A stretch of 64,000 nucleotides of DNA from Epiperipatus broadwayi (Eukaryota; Onychophora; Udeonychophora; Euonychophora; Peripatidae): the NCBI GenBank assembly GCA_028023455.1, contig JAQFVV010006629.1:1-64000 (forward strand). The letters are read 5' to 3'. Below the pieces are notes generated by a model. The model was not told where the DNA came from, did not search any database, and saw nothing but the letters and a program-made list of their open reading frames with translations. Shown here in pieces: positions 35,111-46,449 of this stretch; position 1 is the first letter of the stretch, and every line of letters begins with the position of its first letter. Made by a program: the position numbers and the translations under genes.

Positions 35111-36350
35111 CCTTAAATAATCAGAGAAATTGCTTGGACGAATGGGAGTAAAAATTAATAAATGAAGCAAAGAAAAGAAAGGGAGTGATAAAGAAATTAA
35201 CAGTGTTTTCATATAAAAAATATGAAGTAACTAGAATTTATGGAAGGAAATAGCAATAGCAGGGCTAACTTATGCTAATGATGCGATACATCTTAGTAAA
35301 GAGATGTTAGATTACTTAGAAAAGTACAATGAGAAGTAGGAAAATATGCATTAGATGAGATTTGTGGACAGCAAATGAGGTAATTCAAGGAGAAATGGAA
35401 TGTTCAAGTTTTTATATGAGAGATGCAAAAAGCCAAATGAAAATGTTCAGTAGATTACAATTTATAGATATAAGAGAATAACCAAAATAGTATTTAATTG
35501 GGTTATGAGTAAAGGACAGGCAACAAGATGGGTGAGAAAGATAGTACTGCATGCAGATTTGGATAAAGACTTTGTCAGTATACTTGCACAAAATATGAGG
35601 TGATTGTGTTAAAAGAATTGTTGAGTTTTATAGTGACAAAGAATGGGATAGAAGAGTAGATGTATTAATAAAAAATAGAGAGATTGAGAACTAGTATGGA
35701 GAGTAAAAAGAGGTTAAATATATATAGAAGTAAACAGAATATTGGATGCGAGTTAATTTATAATAGCAAGGAAAGTTGTTTACTGTTTAAGGCTTGAACA
35801 GGATCGTTAGCAACAAGGAAATGCACATATAAATGGAGAAATATGGGTGATTTAGTACGCCAGTTGTGTAAGGAAGGCATAAAAAATATTAGTCATTTGT
35901 CAATTGGATGTAAATGCTTACAAGCAAAAAGGGAACAAATGAAGTTTTGAAAGGACAAATATAAACAAAATGGTTATACAAAAAGTGGGTTCTTGGTTTT
36001 TATGCTGGGTTTGGAAAAAGATAAGGGGGGATTTAAGCCAATAAACATCACATGATCACCACCTCTTTTGCTTGTGTATAACTTGTTGGGGATATTGGAT
36101 GAGATGAGAATTTTATGCACAAGCCTTCTGGCATCCAGTGATTACTCTAGCTTGTTGTGTGTGGCAATATATATAGTGAGTTTTGCCTGTTTTTAGGGGG
36201 GATTTAGATATAAAGGCCATAGAGTGGATAAAGATAATGTTATGGAAATGGGATGGAGCATGATAGAGAAGAATATAGGATTAACTTAGGGTGGAAAGGG
36301 AAGGGAAGATAGTTAACAGGTTTCTTTGGGCATAGTGGCTAAGAGATTCC
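35110..36350 (+). pseudogene. LINE C-terminal region and 3' tail
   Basis: The best piece (35790-35940) reads LFKA-stop-TGSLATRKCTYKWRN followed by LCKEGIKNISHLSIGCK, a Cys/His-containing C-terminal motif typical of several LINE groups. After the 159-bp insertion the sequence continues (GGGGGGATTTAGATATAAAGG...) to about 36350, where recognisable texture ends. No poly-A or short repeat tail is clear. Confidence 0.5.
36036..36194 (+). mobile_element. 159-bp retroposed fragment with 12-bp TSD
   Basis: Begins AGCCAATAAACATCACATGA and ends GAGTTTTGCCTGTTTTT, the same two ends as the compound palindrome at 38895-39657. It is flanked by AGGGGGGATTTA at 36024-36035 and 36195-36206. About 51 bp of the left arm are joined to GGGGATATTGG... 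from the right arm, so it is an internal-deletion derivative of the palindromic element. It lies inside the LINE tail. Confidence 0.85.
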
Positions 36351-38880
36351 TGACTCCAAGAAAGAAGTCATAGTGCATCTCATTGACCAAAGAAAACACT
36401 AATTGATAAGAAATAAAATGTTTACATGCATATTAATTTTGTTATTAGTATATTTAAATACATAGTGTGATTTAATATCATAAAGATAAAGTATTAATTG
36501 TAAGTCATGACATGAGAAATTAAATTATAATAATGGAATATCTGAATTTCACAAAAAATATTATAACATCCAAAATTTAATAGTCAATCATTTGTCATAT
36601 TTATAATGAAAAAAAGTTATTATCGCTAAAAGAAGGACTAAGGTGTTTTCTCATAGAGATGACTAATATTTTGGTTTCAATAAATCTACCCTAAATATTG
36701 AAGATCTTTTCAGTGTAACATGCCCATAATATAACCAGACAAAGAAAATTGAACCAATGACTTTATGAGATGTGTACAGCTTTTTTTTTTATTTTAAAAA
36801 AATTGTGCATATACGCGGAAGTGCTTTTATGCTAATACATGTGCATGTGAGTGTGTGTATATTGAAAGAGAACAAATTCAATTGCAGCTCAGATTAGTTG
36901 CATTATAAAGCTGCACAGTTAAGAAAGCTTAATAAATACTCTGATAGATTGATTAGTAAAATTACAGATTTCTATGAGTCTGTTATATTAGATATATGTA
37001 TAAATATTATGAGATATTTCATAAATTAAAAGAAAATTAGCCTATAGATTTTATAATACTATCAGATATTGAGTAAAATAAATATATTTTATAAAATTAT
37101 AATTAATAAATGATAACTCAATAAAAAGCAAGAAAGATAAATTAATTACATACTAATGAATCATGTAATTCAGAAAAATTTATAGTACCGTATTTTGTAA
37201 CTGTTCAGATTTGCCTTCTGGAATAGATTTAAAAAAATATTTTACCTTTTTCTTGTTCTAAATTGAATGGCAAATCTGAATACGATATTAAAAATTATAA
37301 AACAATAAAATATATAAAGTTATAGAACAAATTTCAAAGATTGGTCATGATTTTTTTTTCCAATTGCTTCATTAAATAATTAAAAAAACTATTTGTTTTT
37401 ATTATATAATCATTTTTAAAATAATTATGACTGTTCTAAAGTATTTTTAATACTCTAACTGCTTCAGCAGCTATGATGATATTATCTAGCCAAGGTATGC
37501 TTAATGCAACCAAAAACATTCGGTCCAAAGACCTGCACTATACATTCTTATCCAGAGTTGAACATTGTATAGTTGCATAGAATATGACATTACTTAAAAT
37601 AAGAAATCCACGTCATAAGAAAGAAGTGGACTTTGCTGTAAGACTTGCTGTGTATAGTACATAATCACTAATGCCTGAAGAGGAGAATCACAATCAGTAC
37701 TGGATTGCTAAAGATTTGTTCTCATATATAGTAAAGTATGATACCCGCAGAAAATCATGATTTAAAACTTTAATAATTTTTATTCTAGTAAGATGTGATG
37801 TTTATAGTTAGGCATAAGGTCTTAAATGTTAATATTTATTATTTTTTCTTCTTTTCAATATTTTGTATTGTGTGTATTGTATTGATCTGGTAGAAATTAC
37901 AAGAGTATAAGCACAATGTCATATTTTATTTGTTGTAAATAAATTATTAGCTTATTTTTATATTAACCATTTCATTTTTTTTTCTTTTAAAACTCATTCC
38001 AAATATATGCCATTAAAATCTACTAACCCTCTGAAGTCATACAATCAAATGGGGAACATGCAAGTGTAATGGTAGTAATTTAAAATGATGATGACCAGCA
38101 GTATTAAGATTTCCGGAAGCAAGCTTTCTATTTAGAAAGCTTGGTACTTGAAGATTAATTTTAAGTTGTATCTAGAAAAAGAAATTTAAAAATATTTTTG
38201 GAATAATTACACTTTCATTGCTAAGTCATTTGATCATCACCATCAGAGCAGTGGTTACATAAAATATGTATATATATTGGATTTGATTAACCATTTTTGA
38301 TTATTTATATTTATTATATTAAAAATCTATTACAAAATATATACCATTATAGCTCCTATTAAATGACTTTTCATTATAAAAATACTTTTTTTAAATTGTG
38401 TATGCATGTATATTTTAGAAATATGCACTATATGAGAATTATACTAAATGTGGTTTTTTAGAACATAACTCAGTTTTCTGTATGTATACTTGGATATCAT
38501 TGACAACTTCCCTAGCTTTTAAAGTTTTCTTTGTTTTATTGTATGCATAAATTTTTTAATTAAAATTGATTTTTATAGATTGTAACGGTCATTAACCAAC
38601 AGGTGACGACATACATTTTAGCTTAACCTTGTAAAATAATAATATATAATACGCAAAACATATTTCACATGAATAATGCTTGTTACTATACTAGTGTATA
38701 AAACCTTAATATTTCTAATAAATCTCTGGTTTTTTATAGCATTTCTAACATTTTATATGCAAATAAGTATATAACTATTCCTTAAAACTTTATACATGGG
38801 GCTAGCATAATATCACAAATAACAAATAATACTTTGATCTATATTATTTCCAGGGAAATAGTAAAGACTCATACATTTTG
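36351..38880. other. No recognisable gene; two small hairpins
   Basis: AT-rich. A perfect hairpin with 11-bp arms and a 2-base loop lies at 38120-38143 (CAAGCTTTCTA / TAGAAAGCTTG). A second inverted pair, TTCAGATTTGCC near 37207 and GGCAAATCTGAA near 37270, spans ~75 bp and could be a small MITE. Nothing else is supported. Confidence 0.4.
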
Positions 38881-38894
38881 TATAATAAAGTTTT

Positions 38895-39657
38895 AAGCCA
38901 ATAAACATCACATGACTACCACCTCTTATGCTTGTGTATAACTTATTAAAACAGGCAAAACTCACTACAGTATATATATATATTGCCACACACAACAAGC
39001 TAGAGTAATCAATGGATGCCAGAAGGCTCGTGCATAAAATCCCCATGTAGTGCCTACTCATCCAATATCCCCAGACTAGTTTCTGGCTTATGGCCTTCGT
39101 CAGTGAGGAGCCTTGGATCTGAGAGCACTGCACCTAGATCTTAGGCATAAGCCAGAAACTAGTCTGGGAATATTGGATGAGTAGGCACTAGATGGGGATT
39201 TTATGCACAAGCCTTCTGGCATCCATTGATTACTCTAGCTTGTTGTGTGTGGCAATATATATAGTGAGTTTTGCCTGTTTTAACAACAGTTATACACAAG
39301 CATAAGAGGTGGTAGTCATGTGATGTTATTGGCTTAAAACCAATCCTGCCTAATAGGATATTGGTGGCTATGGCTTGGATTGAAAACATTAAGGTGTTTT
39401 TAGTTTAAGACTCATAGTTTTGTAGTTAAATGGAGATAAAAGGTGGTTGCTGGAGGGTTGCATTAGATCCTAAGATCTAAGTGCAGTGCTCTCAGATCCA
39501 AGGCTCCTCATTGACGAAAGCCATAAGCCAGAAACTAGTCGGGGGATATTGGATGAGTAGGCACTAGATGGGGGATTTTATGCACAGACCTTCTGGCATC
39601 CATTGATTACTCTAGCTTGTTGTGTGTGGCAATATATATAGTGAGTTTTGCCTGTTT
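38895..39657. mobile_element. Compound palindromic retroposon with 14-bp TSD
   Basis: A 763-bp unit bounded by TATAATAAAGTTTT at 38881-38894 and 39658-39671. The left arm (38895-~39093) is the reverse complement of the right arm (~39146-39335) around a ~50-bp spacer. A third partial copy of the same unit follows in plus orientation (39463-39657), after a ~130-bp stretch of other sequence. Units carry a hammerhead-like core, complete only in the left arm. The order, long TSD and motif suggest a Penelope-like terminal-repeat array inserted by target-primed reverse transcription. There is no coding sequence. Confidence 0.8.
39071..39105 (-). ncRNA. Hammerhead-like motif in the compound retroposon
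   Basis: On the minus strand: CTGACGA (39097-39103), a short hairpin GGC-CATAA-GCC, and GAAAC (ending 39080). The same CTGACGA-A-stem-GAAA layout occurs at 18.4 and 18.8 kb with a different stem sequence, so the fold is kept while the stem varies. Stem II is only 3 bp and is followed by an unpaired A. A related copy at 39510-39534 reads TTGACGA, with the core C lost. Confidence 0.45.
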
Positions 39658-39671
39658 TATAATAAAGTTTT

Positions 39672-40084
39672 TTAGGATATGATTGATCCTAAATGGGAAT
39701 TTTGTGATTGTATCCAGTTCATATCTCATAGCATAAGTGAGCTCTCGCAAAATGTTAAAATAAACAATATTCACTTAACTAATTTATTTAAAGTATAACG
39801 AAATTAAATGATTGAAATTAAATTTATGTGACCATATAAATGAATCAAAGTGATGATATTGATAAATAAAATGCAAAGTCATTAATTTAAAACAACAATT
39901 AAATAATTTTATTAAATAAAATATGAATGCATAAATACGGAATAAATAAGTATAAGATAATTATATCAATAACTCGGATAACATTCTCTAAATAAATGAG
40001 TGCTGTTATAAAAAGAAAAGATCACAGATAAATGCAATGATATATAACTCTATGTGTTGTTCATACAAATACAAAATTATTAAA
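39672..40084. other. No recognisable feature
   Basis: AT-rich spacer between the compound retroposon and the antisense LINE. Nothing identifiable. Confidence 0.4.
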
Positions 40085-40639
40085 GAAGGTTGCCAATAAA
40101 TAGGATTTAAATCATTATCAGAAGAATTCTGTCAAATGGACAGGTCCTGAGAGTAGTCACATCATCAATTCATTCATTTTTCCATTCCATTCTCTTCTTT
40201 TCCCAGCTCTTATATCATCCAACAATGTCAATCTCTTCCGTTCTTTCTTCTACTCATTATTCCCTCCAAAACATCTTTCATTAAACTAATTTCTTTTTAA
40301 CATATGTCCAATCCAGTTTCTCTCTGATTTCCTCAATCATTCTTCTATTTTCATTTGCTCTATTCCTCCAACTGAATTTTTCCACTTTTCTCCATGCCCA
40401 AGGCTTCCAATTGTTTCCTAGTTTTATTACTTATTGCCCATGTTTCACATTCATACATTAATATACTCTATACATAGCATTTAATTAATCTTTTTCTTAT
40501 TTCTCTTTTCAAAAGTTCACAAAATATTTTCTTTTTCTTAATAAATGCCTCCTTTCCCAATGCTATTCTTCTTTTAACTTCATCTTCCATTCTCACTCAA
40601 TCAACTACCCAAATATATAATTCCCTTTACCTGTTGAAC

Positions 40640-41500
40640 TATATTATCAAGGATTTCTATTTGCAGTCTTTTGCATTTTCCCCTATCCATAAACACTTAG
40701 TCTTTGCAACATGAATCTTCATTCCATATTCAATACATCCTTCCAGTTTATACAACATATTCTGAAGATACTTTTCATCTTAAGCTATAAGAGCCATATC
40801 ATCTGCAAACTCTTCCTCCAACATTTGCTCCTTCACAGTCTAAATAATAATTTAACATGTCTTCTAAATAAATATTAAAGAAAGCAGATGACTTACTACA
40901 TCCTTGCCTAACTCCATTCTCTATATTTACTTCATCCATCTCATTACTCCCCAATTCATTTCTTATCCTTTGTCCAGTATACATATTCCAAATCAATCTT
41001 CTCTCTTTCGAAAATACCTCTTTAACTTTTAATATGGACATAAGTTTATTCCAGACTAAATCTATCAAATGCTTTTTCCATATCCACAAAACATATATCA
41101 ATTTCTTAATCTTTTTCAATATAACACCAATAGCATCTCTTGTACTTTTCAGTCTCTGAAAATCAATCTGTTCTTCTCCAATATAATACTCTACCTTCCC
41201 ATAAATTCTTTTGAGTTAAAATCCTCAATAAAACTTTAGCAGCATGAGATAACAAACTTATTATTCTTTACTCTTCACATTTAACAGCTTTCTTCTTTTT
41301 AGCAATTGGAATCATTATAGTTCTTAAAAAATCTTCAGGCCAAACACCTCTGTTATATATTAAATTGCAAAGTCCAATTATTTCCTTCATAGTAAATTCC
41401 CCCATTTTTTAAAAAAATTCTAGAGGTATTACATCAAATTCAACCTTACCATTCTTCATTTGTGCAATTGATTTTCTTACTTCATCATCTATTTCAATAT
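40640..41500 (-). pseudogene. Reverse transcriptase relic of the antisense LINE
   Basis: Domain A reads CFVDMEKAFDR (41100-41055). A 106-codon frame (41119-40799) then carries ERRLIWNMYTGQRIRNEL, VNIENGVRQGCSKSSAFFNI (domain B) and IYLEDML. FADDMAL (40810-40791; Y-A-D-D box as F-A-D-D) follows in the next frame, then LQNMLYKLEG and YGMKIHVAKTK (thumb). All catalytic Asp positions are readable, but frameshifts and stops separate them. Confidence 0.8.
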
Positions 41501-42079
41501 CTTCTTCATTTTCAAGTTCATAATTAATTGTCTTCTCTACTAAATAGACACTAAAGATATTTCTTCTCTCTTTTTAATATATCATTGCTGTCAGTTAATC
41601 TCCATTCTTATCTGCAATTTCACTTGCTACCCCAAGTGACATTTCATATTCTGATCAAATACTAGATCATTTCTTTTCATCTGCTGAAGCCTTTCTATCT
41701 CTCTTTATTCTTGCTCCAACCATTTTTCTTTTGCTAAATCTCTTTTTTTTCTAGCTCATTATTAATTTTTTTTTATGCACTTTGCCCTTCCTCAGTGTTT
41801 ACATTCTTCAATCTCCTCTGTACTTCCCATCTTTTCCAACATATCTTCAGTTATCCAAGGTTGTTTAGCTTTCCTCACCAGAATAATACCTATTTCATTT
41901 TTTGCTGTTTTGAAGTATCCTTTTTTTTCTTTTCACCAACACTTATCAGGACTATTAATATATTTCTCATCTTGAATAATCCTTTTTATTTCATTTTCAA
42001 TATTAAACCAAATTTTCCTTTTTCCATTTCTCTCAATTTATCTAAGCCCTATCTTATATATCTTTTCTTTCTTTTAATT

Positions 42080-42568
42080 CTTTTTTAAACTCAACTTTAA
42101 TTTAACTACAAGAAAATTATGATCTGAGTTTATATTAACACCAGGCAAAGCATGTGAACCCTTAATAGCATTCTTGTATTTATCCTGAATCAATATATAA
42201 TCAATTTGATAATGTTCTCTATCACCTGGAGCTTTTTATATATGCAATTTTCTAATATGGTTTTTAAAACAAGTATATAATCAATTTGATAATGTTCTCT
42301 ATCACCTGGAGCTTTTTATATATGCAATTTTCTAATATGGTTTTTAAAACAAGTGTTTTCTGTCATAAACACATTTCCTTACAAAATTGTACAAGCCGAT
42401 TACCTCTTTCGTTTCTTTTTCCAGTACTATAATTTCCAACAAATTTCCCTTTCTTACATTTCCCCACAACAGCATTCCAATTACCCAATAACAGTATTCA
42501 TGCATTTTTTCCTTCATGTTGGATAATTTCTTCTGTCTTCTCATATATTTCATCAGTTTCAATATCAT
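42080..42568 (-). pseudogene. Endonuclease relic of the antisense LINE
   Basis: On the minus strand: LLLGNWNAVVGKCKKGKFVG (the family's G-D-W/F-N, with Asp replaced by Asn), STGKRNERGNRLVQFCKEMC, then KAPGDREHYQIDYILIQDK and INSDHNFLVVKLKL (S-D-H-N at 42130-42111). This is the exonuclease-endonuclease-phosphatase order of RTE-type LINEs. The part between the two halves is duplicated. Confidence 0.75.
42194..42353. repeat. Perfect 80-bp tandem duplication
   Basis: The block from about TATATAATCAATTTGATAAT to TTTTTAAAACAAG is present twice in direct contact, offset by 80 bp, with no difference that I can see. In the LINE relic this duplicates the K-A-P-G-D-R...Q-I-D-Y-I-L segment. Perfect identity inside an otherwise decayed element means the duplication is recent. 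Confidence 0.9.
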
Positions 42569-42600
42569 AACTAGTAGTCAGGATATAAACTTATATGCTT

Positions 42601-45600
42601 TAAATATATCCTTATTGTAAAATCTAAAAATAGAATGAGATTTATCTATATTTTATAAATCTTAAATATTACTCCTATTGGAGAAGTTTATCAAAATAGT
42701 ATCTTCGTAGTTTTATCTTTTTCTCTAGGTATAACATTTATTTTTCTCTAGATAAATATAATATCAACAATACCATTAATATCATATAAGTGTATAAGAA
42801 AACAAAATATAAGATCTATAACACAAGGGCACTCATAATCAATAAGAGAATTTAATAATATTATTTTAGTAACAACCCAGTTCTAATACAACAATAGATG
42901 CAAACATCTTATATCTACTTAAATATTGAAACTATACTTTCTGGTCTTTTTATTGATGAGAATGTTGATAAATATTAACACATGCAATTAAAATATTACA
43001 TAAATTATGGTAAAAAAGGCAAATTATTAAACAACTATTATCCATTAAAGTTTATGAATAATTTAATCCAATTTGTCTATATGCAAATTTTTCTGTAGGT
43101 TCCATTAATAAACTTCCTTTTTATGAATACTCATTATTTTATTCTTTCAAAAATTCCACACTATATTGTATGATTATTTCAAAATTTTCTTGACTCATGA
43201 GATAAAATCCTTTTAGTAATGTCGATCCACTTATAGTATAGTGTTTTAGTTTAAAGAGTAATAACAAAATTGTTTATCACAAATTTTAAAGCCATTCCAA
43301 AAGTAATTATGTCACAGGTTCCTAAGGTAATTATGGTCAGAAGTGAGGAATGTTTTTTTTCATTTCAATCTCCCACAACATTAGTTTTATAAAATTAGCA
43401 AAAATACAACCATTGAATTAAATCAGAACTTCACAGGTGTATTTAAGTAAACATTCACATAAATGGGAAAAACAAAACCAAAATCCGATCTCTTAGTGGA
43501 GCAAGCTTAATAATTCCACAACTATTTGAAGGCTTGAATATTTTGGCTATATATTTTTAAATAATTCTTAGGTTAAAGTGAGAATTTATCCAATTAAATT
43601 TTTTATCAGCTTCATAAGGTAAGCAATTAATTATTTTACTATTAAGTCATGTTTGATGTTAATCACAAAGGCTTGCCTCCAAAGGTGAATGCCTGATTGT
43701 TTCTCTAGCCAGACATGACTGGAATCAGATAATATGGTGAATTGAATACTTAAAACATATAAACTTCACCAGATGAACTTTTCATGCGTAAAACCTCGAA
43801 TTTCGTTGAGCATTTGCTTTTATACTATATGACGTGATTGGAAAATGATGTAGATGCGAAATCTTTAACTCAAATTTAGTTTTTGTGTGAAACTTTGGAG
43901 CAGTTGCCTAGAGGTAGATTCTTTCCAAGTGATGGAAACCTTCTGGCTTTCAACATGGCAACATCAGCCGTATTCTTTCCATTTTAAACACATAAAACAT
44001 TTAAAATAAAATTATTCTAAAAATAAATTTACAATTATTTACCCTTATTTTAATGTGAAATAATATATTAATACTTTACCTATCAAACTAAATAAGATTT
44101 AAATTTTGAATTGACTATTCTCGTATTATATAGGACTTTCTATTATTCTTATGGCTTTATACTAAATATATTTTTAATCTAGGAAAAACATTATTTTATT
44201 ATAACTATACATAAAACAAATCCACATTTAATTGTTATATGATTAAGTTTGTTTACAAGTGATTTTAAGTCAGGTATTAATCATTGAATTTATGATTATG
44301 TTGTGATCGATTTCTTTATTTTAATAAAGGACATTGAACTATAAAATGTTCCTCAGTGTAATATAGGGCTAATAACTTGATTTTGTTAATGAATGTTTTT
44401 ATAAATTTTGAATTTAATCGTGATTTTAAAATTTCAATACACATTTTTGGACTTGTTTTAAAGTATGTTCGCCATTTTGAATCTCCCTTAGCAACATTCT
44501 ACTTATATATGTAACATAACTACAATTATAAAACAAAAAAAATTAAGTTGATTATTTCTAATATTAAGCCTATGGGGATACTATCACATATATATCTAAT
44601 AGACAATTAATTAAAAAAATGAAATATACTTTCAATACATTAACTTTATAACCATGACTATCAAAAACAATATTTTATTGCTAAAATTTTTTTAAATAAT
44701 TTTTTGCTTATTTGAATGTTATATCTGATTTGTCATGTGATTACAATTTTTCACAATAAACCAAACGTCTTTGGTCCTTCTCTTTGTATCATTTCTTTCT
44801 TCACAAATTATCTCAGCAATACTTGTATCAAAACTATATGAATATTAATTTCCATGATTACAAAATAAAGATACATTTATAAAATTAGTTTTAGCTATGT
44901 TATCATATATCCAAATTATATGAATATTCCTTTTCATGGTTATAAAATATAGATGCATTTATAAAATTAGTTTAGCTTTGTTGTACTACAGGGGAACTAA
45001 ACTGAATTTGAGATCAAGAATAATGTAGCATATGCTTATATACAAAAAAACTACAAGTAATTTTATAAATGTATTTTAGTATCATGAAAAAGAATAGGGA
45101 CAAGGTTTTGATCCAGGTGTTGTTGAGGTAATTTGTGAAGAATGAAAAGATAAAAAAAAATATTACTTTGTTGCACAAAATGTCAGCAGTTTTCAAATAA
45201 GCCCAAAATAGTTTTTAAAATTTTTTAATGATAAAATAACCATAATTATGAAGCTAATGTATTGAAAGTATCATTGACTTTTTAAACTAATTTTAGGCTT
45301 TAGTTTTTGTTGTAATCTCTTTATATATATATATAATAAATTATGGCATATATTTAAAAGCTAAATAAAAATATTTAAATACTAAATACTGTGAAAATGT
45401 TTATGACAATAAATGTTGCAACTATAAAAATTTATTATAGCGTTTACAGCTTTATACAATATATATTTACTGAAACTGTGCAAAACTAGAATTGGAGAAC
45501 AGCAGAAATTTATTTTACTTTTAGTTGTATGCTAGTTTATTTCTTTATCTTTCCATTTAAAAGAAAAAAAAAAGTAGGATAATTTTCAATTTCTTAACTG

Positions 45601-45880
45601 AAAAGTAATGTAACTTCTTTCAAAGTAAATTCAGCTTAACAATAGAAAAAATTCAGCATTATTAATTATAAAATCATTAATTACATAGTATCTATTATTT
45701 CAAATACTATTAGAAAATATGATGTTAATGAAATAATATTTTTTTAAAAATAATATAGACTAAAAAAAAACATTTTCAGTATGCTAACATTCTGTAAATA
45801 TGATTAAACAAAGAAAACATGCTTTAAAACATCATAGCAATAAAGATTTATAACAACCTACCATTCTTTTGTCACTATAA
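42601..45880. other. No recognisable gene
   Basis: AT-rich. A GC-richer patch at 43660-43990 stands out in composition but shows no open frame or motif. At 44820-44985 a segment is imperfectly duplicated in tandem (ATATGAATATT...TTTCCATGATTACAAAATA, ATATGAATATTCCTTTTCATGGTTATAAAATA), ~100 bp apart. Confidence 0.4.
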
Positions 45881-45889
45881 GAATGCTTA

Positions 45890-46200
45890 TTTATTTTTTC
45901 TTCTATGAATCTTAATTTTGATTGACCAGCAGTCTTCTTCAGAACTTAAGTATATATAAATGTACATGAATATATGGCTGCAGAAAGGAGTTTGCTATTA
46001 ACTGAAAGGAGACCCTTTGATTCCTCTTGGAGGCTTTAAAGGAACCAAGCAGGGCAAATTCCTAATGTCCACTCCATACATTCTTGTCATTGCAGCTGTT
46101 ATTATGTGATTATTCATATAGTATACAAACTTGGATGGGCTGCTCACTAACACACATTAGCCAGCATGGTGAGTTTATTGGCTTAAGATCAAGAAACACC
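45890..46200 (-). repeat. Degenerate Penelope-type terminal repeat fragment
   Basis: On the minus strand, AAGCCAATAAACTCACCATG (~46185) resembles the AAGCCAATAAACATCACATG end of the palindromic retroposon. Further along is TTCTGAAGAAGACTGCTGGTCAATCAAAATT (~45945-45915), a damaged version of the CTGANGA / GACTG stem / GAAA core at 18.8 kb. The stem is weakened (GACTG against CAATC) and the GAAA has become CAAA. The assignment is by resemblance only. Confidence 0.35.
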
Positions 46201-46449
46201 ATGGTTTTTTTTCTCAGTTGCCTGATAAGGCCAAATGAATGTTTGTGTAAATGATATATTTCCAACAGATATATAAAATTATGAGACAAAAATAAATCAT
46301 GGCCCTTATTTCCAGGAGGCTGTAAAGTCACCAACCAAGGCAGCAGTTAGTTGGTGGCCAAAAGTGGAGGGTGCTAACAATCCCCTGATTGCGGACCCAG
46401 GCTGCCATTTGATGACAACTTTTTATTTAGGTACTTACAGCTGGAGATC

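Larger units (their letters stand above)
30319..36350 (+). mobile_element. LINE relic (I-like or related group), split by two insertions
   Basis: A purine-rich, heavily decayed non-LTR retrotransposon. It begins near LYNKDGLHLAKRR, a motif like the end of an SGNH-type ORF1 region. The endonuclease follows (30605-31300), then the reverse transcriptase and C-terminal region (34000-36000 plus a tail to ~36350). An inverted-repeat element (31746-33983) separates endonuclease and RT; the frame before and after it joins sensibly (SKLLENI ... NENINKSGRDGSKKFW). A 159-bp retroposon sits at 36036-36194. The clade is uncertain; GLRQGCPMSHIL and LFKA-x-TGSLATRK recall I-group or arachnid-type LINEs. Confidence 0.7.
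40085..42600 (-). mobile_element. RTE-like LINE relic, antisense
   Basis: A minus-strand LINE whose 5' end lies near 42600 and 3' end near 40085. The order on the minus strand is endonuclease (42560-42080), RT (about 41500-40640) and C-terminal part (40640-40150), ending with TGAATTGATGATGTGAC. The frames are broken throughout. It is a different family from the RTE at 46-49 kb: it has FVDMEKAFDR rather than FVDYEKVFDS, and a GKRNERGNRL endonuclease motif. An 80-bp tandem duplication lies in its endonuclease part. Confidence 0.8.

Noticed and set aside
38813-39389. Minus-strand frames of 106 and 62 codons over the palindrome
   Set aside because: They run through the palindrome arms and the terminal repeats; the second is largely a mirror of part of the first. 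No protein family is recognisable.
41775-42088. Plus-strand Phe/Ser-rich frames over the antisense LINE
   Set aside because: Antisense shadow of the minus-strand LINE; no motif.
46110-46334. 74-codon minus-strand frame before the RTE
   Set aside because: It overlaps the suspected terminal-repeat fragment, with no homology that I recognise.
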